DNA of 64,000 nucleotides, taken from NCBI GenBank assembly GCA_002163135.1, contig MAAN01000022.1, forward strand, positions 124,001 through 188,000, read 5' to 3'. Both the position numbers and the translations under genes were made by a program. The notes beneath the pieces were generated by a model. That model made no database searches and was not told the origin of the DNA. It saw only the letters and a program-made list of their open reading frames with translations. The DNA comes from Alphaproteobacteria bacterium 46_93_T64. GTDB lineage: Bacteria > Pseudomonadota > Alphaproteobacteria > Sneathiellales > Sneathiellaceae. This document shows, piece by piece, positions 35,865 through 45,319 of the stretch. Each line of letters opens with the position of its first letter. The stretch's first letter is position 1.

Positions 35865-37034
35865 TTAAAGCAGTGCTTCATAAATTTCTTTTCGAAATTC
35901 CTGACGCAAGGGATAGGATCTGGACGGCATATATTGCGTCAGTAAAATTGCCCCGATCTGAAGAGTTGGATTAATCAGGAATACGGTGCCAGCCGCGCCT
36001 GTCCAACCGTATTCTCCCAACGATCCCGGCAAATTTGGCTTCTTTTCGTCGATTACGACACTAAAACCCAATCCGAAACCAATACCATCCCAATTAGCCC
36101 CATTAAAATCTTGTGCTCCGCATTGGGACATATCGCCATCAAGATGGTTCCGTGTCATTTCGGCTAAAGTTTCAGCGTTTAGTATTCTTGTCCCTCGAAG
36201 CTCCCCTTTATTGAGGAGCATTTGCATAAATTGCAAATAATCTGTGGCTGTTGATGTCAGGCCGCCGGAGCCACATGGAAATTCGGGTGGCATTAGGAAA
36301 TTGCTCTGAGAACCTGGGTCAATTACGGAGCCAAGCTTTCCGTTTTCAATATTGTAGTTTGTGGTAACCCGTGAGGCGTTCTGAGGTTCAATTTGAAATT
36401 TAGTTTCTGACATTCCAAGCGGTACCAAGATACGAGAGGAAACAAACTCCTCAAACGGCATATCACTCCACACTTCTACTAAACGGGCTACGATGTCGGT
36501 TGCCATGCTATAGGCCCATTCCGTGCCAGGCTCATGCTTAACAGGCAGAGGACCAAGTCTATCGATAATACTCGTTAGATTGCCTTTACTCCGCATGCCG
36601 TCCAATTGGTGCTCAAGATAGAGGGGAACTAAATGGTCATCACTGAAGGCAGGGAGTGTAATGCCAGCGGTATGGCAAAGAATATGTCGAATGGTTACGG
36701 GAGTTTTCGCAGAAGTTATTTTGCCGTTCGGGCTTAAAACTTGGGTGTTTTCAAAAGAAGGTAAAAATTTAGCAACGGGGTCATCCAAATCGAACTTCCC
36801 TTCCTCCCATTGCATCATGGCGGCGATACTCGTAAGGGGTTTTGTCATCGAATAAATACGAAAAATGGAATCCCATTCCATTTTGGTTTTTGTTTCGATG
36901 TCTTGGTACCCATAATTCAGCGAGTGCAGGATTTCGTTTCCATCAGTGATGGCGGTAACGATACCAGCTATTCGATTGGAATCTACGTAGTTGGTTAGCA
37001 ATTTGTCGAGAGAATTAAAGTTCCTGTTTGCCAT
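35865..37034 (-). CDS. Serine hydrolase of the beta-lactamase / penicillin-binding family
   Basis: A 389-residue protein with the class C beta-lactamase fold. The SxxK motif is in IYSMTKPLTS, the YxN-like motif in WAYSMATDIV, and HTAG follows SxxK at the usual distance. The C-terminal GWTGAAGTVF holds the (H/K)TG-like part. No signal peptide is evident, so it is probably a cytosolic esterase or peptidase rather than a cell-wall enzyme. Substrate unknown. Confidence 0.85.
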   Translation of the reverse strand: MANRNFNSLDKLLTNYVDSNRIAGIVTAITDGNEILHSLNYGYQDIETKTKMEWDSIFRIYSMTKPLTSIAAMMQWEEGKFDLDDPVAKFLPSFENTQVLSPNGKITSAKTPVTIRHILCHTAGITLPAFSDDHLVPLYLEHQLDGMRSKGNLTSIIDRLGPLPVKHEPGTEWAYSMATDIVARLVEVWSDMPFEEFVSSRILVPLGMSETKFQIEPQNASRVTTNYNIENGKLGSVIDPGSQSNFLMPPEFPCGSGGLTSTATDYLQFMQMLLNKGELRGTRILNAETLAEMTRNHLDGDMSQCGAQDFNGANWDGIGFGLGFSVVIDEKKPNLPGSLGEYGWTGAAGTVFLINPTLQIGAILLTQYMPSRSYPLRQEFRKEIYEALL

Positions 37035-37281
37035 GCTTTATATTTTCTTTTTCTTATTAGATAGTGCTGGAGGACTAAAAAAAGACAAAATCTAATGGAA
37101 ATGTTCCGATATCAGAAATGATAAAAACTAAATTACATTTTTATTGACTTTGCCTCAGGTTGCATCTGAGAATACGGTGTGAGGGGTCACTACAAAAGAA
37201 ATAAATTCTGAACGCTTAACAAAAAACACCTAATCGCGTCGGAATGACAACAGAAGCAAACTTTTACTGTGGGAGGAAAAT

Positions 37282-38355
37282 ATGCTGACTGTAAAGAAAA
37301 CCAAAGGGAATTTGTTTTCAACTTTAGCTGTGGGAGCTTTGTTGTTGGGGTTGGGAGCCACAACAGCTGAAGCTCTTGAACTTCGTTATTCTGATCTGGG
37401 GCCGCCGAGGGGGCCACGTGCTGATACACTTAAATGGTGGGCAGGCGAGTTGGATAAACGTACTGGCGGAGAAATTACTGTAAAGTTTTTCTGGAGCCAA
37501 TCTCTGGTCAAAGGCAAGGAGACGATGAAGGCTGTTGGCTCTGGATTGTCTGATACAGGTACCATTCTTGGTATTTATACGCCATCTGAACTTCCTATCT
37601 GGAACTTGGCAAATGCACCATTTGGTGTGCAAGATCCATGGGTTGGTATGCGCACTTGGCAGGAAATGCGGGAAACCGTGCCTGAACTCCGCGCGGAAAC
37701 CAAGAAGAGAAATATTCGTATCTTCTTGAATTACACGACTGGTGCTGTTGATCTCGTATCGAAAGATCCAATTCGTTCTGTCGAAGATATCGCAGGTAAG
37801 AAAGTTCGAACCAGTGGTGGGTGGACAAACCTAATAAAGGCCCTTGGTGCGACGCCGGTAAAAATCGGGTTTGGTGAATTGTATCAGGCACTCGACCGCG
37901 GAACTGTTGACGCGACAATTAACTACGTGCCTGCTGCAAAAGCATACAAGCATTATGAAGTCGCTGGTAATATGACTGAAATCCAGATGGGACAGGTTTT
38001 GGGCTATGGCGCAGGTATCAACCTGAAAACCTACAACAAGTTTTCCGCTGGAAATAAAAAGATTTTTGATGAGCTGGGCATAGAATTTATGGATCAGTAT
38101 GCGAAAAACTATCTAGAAGGAGCGATGTCCGCTAAGGCCGCGATGATGGCTGGTATCGATGGCAAAAAAGTTACGTTTCATACAGTAACTGATGTCGATA
38201 AGTGGAAAGCTGCTGGCGCAAGTTATACGACTGACTGGATCGCCAAAATGAATAAAAAGGGCCTTGATGCGGAGGCTTTCGTTATGAAGTTCGAAGCAAC
38301 GAAAGCGAAGTATGAGGCAGAACTAAAAGCAAAAGGCTACCCTTGGACACGCTAA
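37282..38355 (+). CDS. TRAP transporter substrate-binding protein (DctP family)
   Basis: Periplasmic receptor of a TRAP importer, 357 residues. Signal peptide at about 1-30 (LAVGALLLGLGATTAEA). Family marks in the mature part: DTLKWWAGELDKRTGGEITVKFF and GKKVRTSGGWTNLIKALGATP and the ligand arginine region. ATG behind GGAGGA. First of the operon; a terminator separates it from the membrane subunits, so it is probably made in excess. The ligand is an organic acid or related compound, not identifiable here. Confidence 0.93.
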   Translation: MLTVKKTKGNLFSTLAVGALLLGLGATTAEALELRYSDLGPPRGPRADTLKWWAGELDKRTGGEITVKFFWSQSLVKGKETMKAVGSGLSDTGTILGIYTPSELPIWNLANAPFGVQDPWVGMRTWQEMRETVPELRAETKKRNIRIFLNYTTGAVDLVSKDPIRSVEDIAGKKVRTSGGWTNLIKALGATPVKIGFGELYQALDRGTVDATINYVPAAKAYKHYEVAGNMTEIQMGQVLGYGAGINLKTYNKFSAGNKKIFDELGIEFMDQYAKNYLEGAMSAKAAMMAGIDGKKVTFHTVTDVDKWKAAGASYTTDWIAKMNKKGLDAEAFVMKFEATKAKYEAELKAKGYPWTR

Positions 38356-38370
38356 ATTTAGAGAACTGAT

Positions 38371-38403
38371 TTGGTGCGGCTTCATTGAGCCGCACCAATT
38401 TTT
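38371..38403 (+). terminator. Attenuator-like terminator between TRAP receptor and permease genes
   Basis: TTGGTGCGGCT (38371-38381), loop TCATTG, AGCCGCACCAA (38388-38398), then five Ts. It would let most transcripts end after the receptor gene while some read into the permease genes. Confidence 0.8.
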
Positions 38404-38417
38404 CTAGGGGAGTATTT

Positions 38418-38927
38418 ATGTTTAGAGTTGTTGATTGGTTCAGCAAAGCATTTGCGTATCTCGCAATGGCAGTGTTGATATTTATCATGTTGTTCATAAC
38501 GGTATCTGTGTGCGGGCGCTATTTTTTCAATCAACCCATTCCAGATGACATTGTAATTATGCAAGCGCTATTGGTCGTTCTAGTGTTTTTGCCATTTGCT
38601 TTTGTGCAGCAAGAAAAGGCACATCTTTCCGTTTCAATTTTAACCGACAGGATGGGCCCAAAAGGGCAGTTCTTTTGCGATATGTTAGGTCTGGTTGTTG
38701 GAATGATTTTCTTGGGAATAGTCACTGTTGCCTCATTTGGGGACGCCTTGGCTGCGTTTTTTGATGGTGCGGTGTTCGAAGGCCCGTTGGAAATTCCGGA
38801 ATGGCCTGCACGGGGATCTGTTTGTCTTGGCACAGGTTTACTGCTGCTTAAATTACTTGCCGACTTCATAAAAGGACTAATTGAAGGTCCGTCGGATGTG
38901 CAAGTTTCGCACATGCCAGATCACTAG
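38418..38927 (+). CDS. TRAP transporter small permease (DctQ family)
   Basis: Small membrane subunit with four hydrophobic spans (for example LAMAVLIFIMLFITVSV and LLVVLVFLPFAF). Start at the ATG at 38418 behind GGGGAG; 169 residues, a usual length. A longer reading from 38385 lies inside the terminator. It sits between the receptor and the large permease of the same operon, 12 bases before the latter. Confidence 0.9.
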   Translation: MFRVVDWFSKAFAYLAMAVLIFIMLFITVSVCGRYFFNQPIPDDIVIMQALLVVLVFLPFAFVQQEKAHLSVSILTDRMGPKGQFFCDMLGLVVGMIFLGIVTVASFGDALAAFFDGAVFEGPLEIPEWPARGSVCLGTGLLLLKLLADFIKGLIEGPSDVQVSHMPDH

Positions 38928-38938
38928 GATAACTACTC

Positions 38939-40276
38939 ATGGAACCACTTAATTTAGGAATCTCAGGTCTTGTAATCCTGTTGGTGATGATCTTTGTGCG
39001 CATACCTATCGCCTTTGCGCTTGGGGTCGTTGGCTTTTTCGGTTTGATTTTAGCTATAGGGTGGCCGAAGGGGGGAGAACTTGATCTGGAACGCGGTTTT
39101 GAAGCTGCATGGTCATTTGTCAGTTTCGAGCCTTTTTCATTCATTGCCTCCTTCTCATTAGTTGCAATTCCGCTTTTCCTTCTTATGGGATATGTGGCTT
39201 TTCACGCAGGCTTTACAAAAGATATTTATCATACAGCGCGAATGTGGCTTTCTGGATTGAAAGGCGGATTGGCAATGGCTTCTGTGGCCGGCTGTGCAAT
39301 GTTTGCAGCCGTTAGCGGATCCAGCCTTGCGACGGCTGCTGCGATGGGTAAGCTCGCGGTCCCTGAAATGCTGAGATACAAATATGACAAGGGTCTTGCC
39401 ACGGGGGTTGTTGCCGCAAGTGGCACGCTCGGGTCATTAATACCGCCCAGCATTCTGATGATCCTTTATGGGATTTTTACGGAACAATCCATCGGTAAAC
39501 TCTTAATGGCTGGTTTCATCCCAGGCGTACTTTCTGCTGCGATCTATATGTTGATGATATGGTGCCGTGTGGCAATTAATCCTGAACTGGCGCCGAACCC
39601 AGAAAGGGCATCGTGGAGCGAGAAGTTTCATTCCTTGAAAGGAACTTGGTCCATTATTGTTCTGTTCACTATAATTATGGGCGGAATTTATACTGGATTT
39701 GTGACACCGACAGAGGCTGCAGCAATTGGTGCTATCGGTGCTTGGGTACTCGCTTTTATATCTAAGCGAATGACTAAAGAGCGTTCAAAGAATGCGATCG
39801 TGGAAACCATTACCCAAATCAGCAGTATCTTTGCTGTTGTATTAGGGGCGAAAATTTTTGTTGGCTTTATTGCGATTACCGGTGTTGCGAGTGTCTTGGC
39901 CGATTGGGCACTCACGCTGGATTTACCGCCAATTGGAATTTTGCTAGCTTTGTCACTGGTTTATATCATTCTTGGTACTTTCATGGATCCTCTGGGAATT
40001 ATGTTGCTAACCTTGCCGGTTGTGACGCCCGTGATTGAACAGCTCGGTTTTGATTTGATTTGGTTTGGCGTGATTATGATCAAGTTCCTTGAAATTGGGC
40101 TTATTACACCTCCGGTGGGTTTAAATGTGTATGTCTTGAAAGGCGTGGTGGGGGATTCCGTTCGTCTTGAAACTATATTCAAGGGCATCATGTGGTTTCT
40201 CTTAATGGATGTGGTGACCTTGTTTCTTCTGATCGCTTTCCCTCAAATCAGCCTATGGCTTCCAAGTCTCCTCTAA
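38939..40276 (+). CDS. TRAP transporter large permease (DctM family)
   Basis: Large membrane subunit of 445 residues with about 12 spans. Family motifs: AAVSGSSLATAAAMG, GTLGSLIPPSILMILYGI, TPTEAAAIGAIGA and LITPPVGLNVYVLKG. It provides the ion-coupled transport channel. Last of the operon, 12 bases after the small permease gene; a strong terminator follows. Confidence 0.95.
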   Translation: MEPLNLGISGLVILLVMIFVRIPIAFALGVVGFFGLILAIGWPKGGELDLERGFEAAWSFVSFEPFSFIASFSLVAIPLFLLMGYVAFHAGFTKDIYHTARMWLSGLKGGLAMASVAGCAMFAAVSGSSLATAAAMGKLAVPEMLRYKYDKGLATGVVAASGTLGSLIPPSILMILYGIFTEQSIGKLLMAGFIPGVLSAAIYMLMIWCRVAINPELAPNPERASWSEKFHSLKGTWSIIVLFTIIMGGIYTGFVTPTEAAAIGAIGAWVLAFISKRMTKERSKNAIVETITQISSIFAVVLGAKIFVGFIAITGVASVLADWALTLDLPPIGILLALSLVYIILGTFMDPLGIMLLTLPVVTPVIEQLGFDLIWFGVIMIKFLEIGLITPPVGLNVYVLKGVVGDSVRLETIFKGIMWFLLMDVVTLFLLIAFPQISLWLPSLL

Positions 40277-40315
40277 ATTGTCATTACATATGTCCAGAAA
40301 TGGATCGACATAAAG

Positions 40316-40358
40316 AAGGGCCAATGTTGCAAAAAGCAGCTTTGGCCCTTTTCATTTT
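40316..40358 (+). terminator. Terminator of TRAP operon 1
   Basis: AAGGGCCAA (40316-40324) pairs with TTGGCCCTT (40342-40350); an inner GTTGC/GCAGC extends the stem. TTTTCATTTT follows. Confidence 0.75.
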
Positions 40359-40458
40359 AGAGCTAGTATTTGCTTGGGAGAATTTGACAACGTTGTTGGA
40401 CAGCTTCGATGTTGAAATGTAATAGAAAATGTAATTCAATAAGCAGGGAAAAAAGACG

Positions 40459-41211
40459 ATGTCAGCAACCTCTGAAGAGTGGCGGCCGCCTTTATCATTT
40501 GAAGAAAAACTAAAATCTATATTTGTGCCGCCTTCACTTTATATTTGGTACAAAGTAAAAAAAGAGCTGAATAAGGGCGAGGAAGAGATCAAGCTATTAC
40601 CGTTTCTTGTACCTGCGGACCGTATAGCTATAGATGTTGGCGCCAATAAGGGTGTTTGGAGTTACATGCTAGCCAAACAATGTCGAGAAGTTCATGCGTT
40701 CGAGCCCAACCCGAAAATGTTTGACGTTCTGAAACAGTGCGCTGGCGATAAAATCAAAACTCATCAAATCGCCTTATCAAATGAAAGCAAAAAAGCTGAA
40801 CTACTCGTGCCGCTCAGCTCCAAAGGTTACTCCAATCAGGGAGCGTCTCTTAGCTCGGTGAAAGTTTCAGGAGATCACAAATCGGTTTCTGTCGTAGCTT
40901 GCCGTTTAGATGACATGGATCTGGGGGATATAGGGTTTATCAAGATTGATGTTGAAGGGTTTGAGCTTGAGGTTTTAGAAGGGGCCCGAGAGACTCTTGC
41001 AAGATGCCGCCCTAATTTGATCATCGAAATGGAAGAAAAACACACTAAACGGCCTCTGTTAGAGCTAATCGAAACAGTATGTGGGTACGGGTATGAGGCA
41101 TTTGCCCTCAACGGCGGTGTGCTTACAAAGTTCGAGCTCGCCCATGCATCGGATCATAAGGATCATTTCGGGAAATATTTGTTTAACTTCATATTTTTAC
41201 CGAAAGATTAA
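40459..41211 (+). CDS. FkbM-family methyltransferase
   Basis: A 250-residue SAM-dependent methyltransferase. Motifs: AIDVGANKGVWSYML, VHAFEPNPKMF and FIKIDVEGFELEVLEGA, the FkbM signature. FkbM enzymes often methylate sugar or polyketide hydroxyls. No sugar or polyketide genes are adjacent. A terminator follows. The target is unknown. Confidence 0.9.
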   Translation: MSATSEEWRPPLSFEEKLKSIFVPPSLYIWYKVKKELNKGEEEIKLLPFLVPADRIAIDVGANKGVWSYMLAKQCREVHAFEPNPKMFDVLKQCAGDKIKTHQIALSNESKKAELLVPLSSKGYSNQGASLSSVKVSGDHKSVSVVACRLDDMDLGDIGFIKIDVEGFELEVLEGARETLARCRPNLIIEMEEKHTKRPLLELIETVCGYGYEAFALNGGVLTKFELAHASDHKDHFGKYLFNFIFLPKD

Positions 41212-41215
41212 AAAC

Positions 41216-41260
41216 ACAGACCAGCCTTGAAAAAGTTACTTTCATGGCTGGTCTGTTTTA
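41216..41260 (+). terminator. Terminator after FkbM methyltransferase
   Basis: ACAGACCAGCC (41216-41226) and GGCTGGTCTGT (41246-41256) form an 11-bp stem followed by TTTTA. It also faces the convergent acyl-CoA synthetase gene. Confidence 0.75.
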
Positions 41261-41283
41261 ATAGATGTTATCTGTGCGAATGA

Positions 41284-42918
41284 TTAAACGTTGCGAAGCT
41301 CGCGCCTCAGAATTTTACCAACTGTTGATTTTGGCAATTCATCAATGAATACAATTTCCTTAGGGTTCTTGTATCCTGTCAGATTTTGGCGGCAATACTC
41401 TTTGATCTCTTCTACTGTGATGTCTTTATCAGGCAATTTAACGACAAAGAGTTTTACAGCTTCGCCGGTACGATCATCGGGCACACCAATGCAGGCGCAC
41501 TCTGCGATGTTATCGAGCTCAGCTGCGATAGCTTCAACCTCGTTGGGGAACACATTAAAGCCGGAAACCAAAATCATATCTTTCTTACGGTCAACGATAT
41601 GGAAATAACCATCTTCTGACATGTAGGCAACATCACCTGTACGGAAGTAACCGTCTTGGGTCATAACTTCGGCAGTTGCCTCTTCACGCTTCCAATACCC
41701 CTTCATTATTTGGGGGCCGCGGGCACAAATTTCACCATTTTCGCCTTGAGGCACTTCATTTCCATCGTCATCGCGAATAGAAATTTCAGTCATTGGGATC
41801 GGAATACCAATTGAGCTGCGAAATTCGCTAGATTTTGGTGGGTTGAATGTCAAAATAGGTGATGTTTCTGACAAACCATATCCTTCGCGGATATGACCTC
41901 CTGTAAGGGCCTTCCATCGATCTGAAACTGCTTTTTGTACTGCTGTGCCGCCGCCTGCACAATTCCGCAGGTTAGAAAAGTCGCATTTTTCAAATCCTGG
42001 GGTCATTAGCATGCCAGCGAACAAGGTGTTTACGCCGGTAATCATCGTGAATTTATGCTTTTGTAGCTCAGCTACAAACGCTGGCATATCCCTTGGGTTC
42101 GTAATAAGGACATTTTCAGCGCCTGCTAGGAAATAGCTGACGAAATTCACCATGAGTGCAAAAATATGATAAAGCGGCAATGCGGTGATGATTAGCTCGT
42201 CACCTTCTTGTACCAGATCGCCCACAAACGCACGATACTGTAGAACATTGCTGATGAGATTTCCGTGGGTCAGCATAGCGCCTTTTGAGAGACCTGTTGT
42301 CCCGCCCGTATATTGCAAGAATATCAGATCGTCGTGAGTGATTTCAACTGGTTCAAATACAAGTTTTTCTCCGGCATTTAGGACATCCGTTAGAGATGTG
42401 GCGTTTGAAATGCGTTCGTCTGCTGGCGGGCTTGGCAAAGCAGCATTACCCAAATCGCCAAGGGCAACGGTGATAACATTTTTAATAGGCGTGTTTTCAA
42501 TGATTTCCGCCAATACAGGTGTGGAACCAGTGAAAATTATTATTGTTTCAACGTCTGCGTCATTTAGCTGGTGATCAAGTTCCCTTGGAGTGTACAGCGG
42601 ATTTACGTTCACCTGAACGAGGCCCGCACGAAGAACCCCCAACATTGCCGCAGGAAAACCCATAATGTTTGGCATCATCACTGCAACGCGGTCACCTTTT
42701 TTATGGCCAAGGCTTTGCTGCAAGTAGGCTGCAATTTTACGAGACTGTTTGTCCAGCTCGCCAAACGTCATCTTGGCACCAAAATTCTGAAAGGCAGTAT
42801 TGTCACCAAATTTGCCAATTGCCTCATCGAACATAGCTATGACACTTGGATAAGCATTTAAATCAACTGTCGTTGGAATATCGCTTCCGTAATGTTGGTA
42901 CCAAACCTTGTCAGACAT
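41284..42918 (-). CDS. fadD: Long-chain fatty acyl-CoA synthetase
   Basis: Activates fatty acids to acyl-CoA with ATP. At 544 residues it is of usual length. Motifs: LQYTGGTTGLSKGAMLTH (ATP/AMP P-loop), GYGLSETSP, YFRTGDVAYM, DRKKDMILVSGFNVFP and a C-terminal Lys in STVGKILRRELR. The overall pattern is closest to FadD. It stands alone on its strand with a gap on both sides, and should supply acyl-CoA to beta-oxidation, where the acyl-CoA dehydrogenase at 53430-54635 would act. Confidence 0.92.
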   Translation of the reverse strand: MSDKVWYQHYGSDIPTTVDLNAYPSVIAMFDEAIGKFGDNTAFQNFGAKMTFGELDKQSRKIAAYLQQSLGHKKGDRVAVMMPNIMGFPAAMLGVLRAGLVQVNVNPLYTPRELDHQLNDADVETIIIFTGSTPVLAEIIENTPIKNVITVALGDLGNAALPSPPADERISNATSLTDVLNAGEKLVFEPVEITHDDLIFLQYTGGTTGLSKGAMLTHGNLISNVLQYRAFVGDLVQEGDELIITALPLYHIFALMVNFVSYFLAGAENVLITNPRDMPAFVAELQKHKFTMITGVNTLFAGMLMTPGFEKCDFSNLRNCAGGGTAVQKAVSDRWKALTGGHIREGYGLSETSPILTFNPPKSSEFRSSIGIPIPMTEISIRDDDGNEVPQGENGEICARGPQIMKGYWKREEATAEVMTQDGYFRTGDVAYMSEDGYFHIVDRKKDMILVSGFNVFPNEVEAIAAELDNIAECACIGVPDDRTGEAVKLFVVKLPDKDITVEEIKEYCRQNLTGYKNPKEIVFIDELPKSTVGKILRRELRNV

Positions 42919-43386
42919 TTTTTTATTACTTTCTACTTGAAGACAATCGTAATTTTGAATTCTTAAATGGAAATTCCCAGAAACTGACGCCGATCGTAAA
43001 ATTGTCTCGCCAGATATTCAACATTTTTATGGCCATCTTTGCGACTTAAAATCTAAAAATATCGTTCGGTTGCCGGAGATCCTAAATCCAGTGAAGAAGT
43101 ACACCTTTATTGCCGGAGGAGTTCATTAACTTGAAAGGACAAAAAAACGGCTATTCTATGAACTATTTTAACTTGCGATAGTCAGAAACCGATCCTGTTT
43201 GGTTTCGCTAGAAAATTTAATTAAATTTTACTAATTTTGTGTTTGAATTATATAGTTGATTAACGCTCGACCTGCTGTTTTATGCTGGAATTTGGCGAAT
43301 AGTACTTATTTAGTACCAAGTATTTATTCTAAAGGCATGGCAGAATTCCAAGTTGAGCTAGAGTTCCTTATTTGGAGTAACCTGTC
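42919..43386. other. Divergent intergenic region, no gene seen
   Basis: About 470 bases of AT-rich sequence between the acyl-CoA synthetase and chemoreceptor genes. It should contain both promoters; no operator, RNA gene or credible small frame was recognised. Confidence 0.4.
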
Positions 43387-45273
43387 ATGAAAATGTCGCT
43401 CTCAAGAATGGTTGCCAGCTTGGGTTTACTAAATGCAGTAGCCCTTATTTTATTGACTGGGGCCTTTTATCTCTACAATTCATCACAAACAGACGTTACA
43501 AACAGTCACGAAAATAAGTACAGATCTTATTTGTTAGCTGATGAGTTGCGTCAAAGTTCTGATGATTTGACACGCCTTGCCAGAACCTATGTTGTCTCCG
43601 GGGATTCGAAGTATGAAGTTCAGTATTTTGATATTCTGGATATTCGTAACGGCAAAAAAGCGCGCCCAAATAATTATCATCGAATTTATTGGGATTTTAT
43701 TGCAGCAGATCTACCTAAGCCTCAAGCAGATGGGGAGACAATTTCTCTTAATGAGTTAATGGTAAACGCAGGCTTCACAAAAAAAGAGTTTGGCTTTCTA
43801 TCTCAGGCGCAGGCCAATTCAGACGGTTTAGTTGGTTTGGAAGTAAAGGCCATGAACGCGGTTAAAGGTTTGTTCGATGATGGGAACGGAAATTATACTG
43901 TTAAGAAAGATCCTGACTTCAAGATTGCAAGAGAGCTTCTTCATTCTGTTGAATATCACAAATATAAAGCCGATATTATGGCTCCAGTCGATAAATTCTT
44001 TGAATCTTTGGAACAAAGAACAAATGCCGCCATTGGTTCGGCTGAAGGGTTATCGGAATTTTATGGAACTCTAGCAACAATTGCTTTCTTGAGTGTGGCG
44101 GTCTCTGTTGCGATTACATTCTGGCTAGTTGTGAAGCGCGTAATTCATAGTCTTGGCGGAATGAACGAAGCCATGAATGAATTATCAAATGAAAACATGG
44201 ATTACGAAATACCGGAAGCCGATAGAGAAGACGAAATAGGCGAAATGGCGAAAGCTGTGCAATTCTTTAAAGATGGTATGCTCGAACGTAGGGCGCTACG
44301 TGAAGAAGCTAAAAGATCAGAAAAAGAGCAAACCGAACGTATAGAACAAGAAAGGGTTGCCAGACGAGAACGTGAAGAGCAGGAAAGAATTAAAGAGCAT
44401 GCTGAAGTGGAAGCACGTGAAAAACGGGCGAAACGAATATCAGATATGATCGGGAAATTTGAAAATACAATTTCAAATTTACTCAAAACACTTTCCGGTG
44501 CAGCATCCGAGCTGCAAAATACTGCAAATTCTATGGTTGCGACAGCAGATGGATCCAGAGAATTATCTGCTACGGTTGCTTCAGCGTCGCAAGAAGCATC
44601 TACCAACGTGCAAACTGTTGCGGCGGCAGCTGAAGAATTGACCTCTTCAATTCAAGAAATAAGCCGTCAAGTTCAACAAGCCAGTAGTGTTTCTGAAGAT
44701 GCAGTTATTGAAGCCCAAAACAGTTCCGATTCGGTTGCCAATCTGGCAGATACAGCCAAGAAAATTAGTGAAGTCGTAGATATGATTAGTGATATTGCTG
44801 AACAGACAAATCTTTTGGCGTTGAACGCGACTATTGAAGCCGCGCGTGCTGGCGATGCCGGTAAAGGTTTTGCGGTCGTCGCATCAGAAGTTAAGAGCCT
44901 TGCTAACCAAACAGCAAAAGCAACGGAGGAGATTGGAGCCCAAATTAACGACATGCAAAGTGCTTCAGATGCTGCGGTTACAGCGATTGGAAATATCGGA
45001 AATGTGATCAAAACAATTCGTGAAGCAACGGTTGGTATTTCTTCTGCTGTTGAAGAGCAGAGCGCAGCGACTAATGAAATTTCGAGAAATGTTCAGGAAG
45101 CTTCAAGTGGCACAAATGAAGTTTCTTCAAAAATCGAAATGGTATCGGAGAAATCAAATGAAACAGGAGCCGCTGCCTCTGAAGTGCTCTCCGCATCCTC
45201 TGAGCTTGATACGTTGTCGGCGGACCTGAGAACAGAAATTGAAGAATTCCTTAAGGACGTTTCAGCGGCTTAG
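43387..45273 (+). CDS. Methyl-accepting chemotaxis protein
   Basis: Inner-membrane chemoreceptor of 628 residues. TM1 at about 10-28; the periplasmic part of about 190 residues has no Cache signature seen here; TM2 at about 225-245 (LATIAFLSVAVSVAITFWLV); HAMP at about 250-300; a highly charged coiled coil (about 300-355); and the signalling domain with tip [24 protein letters not shown] lies upstream of the ATG; a second ATG is two codons in. No CheA or CheW nearby, so it is an orphan receptor. Ligand unknown. Confidence 0.93.
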   Translation: MKMSLSRMVASLGLLNAVALILLTGAFYLYNSSQTDVTNSHENKYRSYLLADELRQSSDDLTRLARTYVVSGDSKYEVQYFDILDIRNGKKARPNNYHRIYWDFIAADLPKPQADGETISLNELMVNAGFTKKEFGFLSQAQANSDGLVGLEVKAMNAVKGLFDDGNGNYTVKKDPDFKIARELLHSVEYHKYKADIMAPVDKFFESLEQRTNAAIGSAEGLSEFYGTLATIAFLSVAVSVAITFWLVVKRVIHSLGGMNEAMNELSNENMDYEIPEADREDEIGEMAKAVQFFKDGMLERRALREEAKRSEKEQTERIEQERVARREREEQERIKEHAEVEAREKRAKRISDMIGKFENTISNLLKTLSGAASELQNTANSMVATADGSRELSATVASASQEASTNVQTVAAAAEELTSSIQEISRQVQQASSVSEDAVIEAQNSSDSVANLADTAKKISEVVDMISDIAEQTNLLALNATIEAARAGDAGKGFAVVASEVKSLANQTAKATEEIGAQINDMQSASDAAVTAIGNIGNVIKTIREATVGISSAVEEQSAATNEISRNVQEASSGTNEVSSKIEMVSEKSNETGAAASEVLSASSELDTLSADLRTEIEEFLKDVSAA

Positions 45274-45287
45274 TGAAAAATTAAACA

Positions 45288-45319
45288 GACAAGGCGTGAA
45301 AGAATAATTACGCCTTGTC
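45288..45319. terminator. Hairpin between convergent chemoreceptor and oxyR genes
   Basis: GACAAGGCGT (45288-45297) and ACGCCTTGTC (45310-45319). The minus strand continues into TGTTTAATTTTT, giving a terminator for oxyR; its arm covers the last codons of oxyR. On the plus strand the tail is weaker. Confidence 0.5.
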
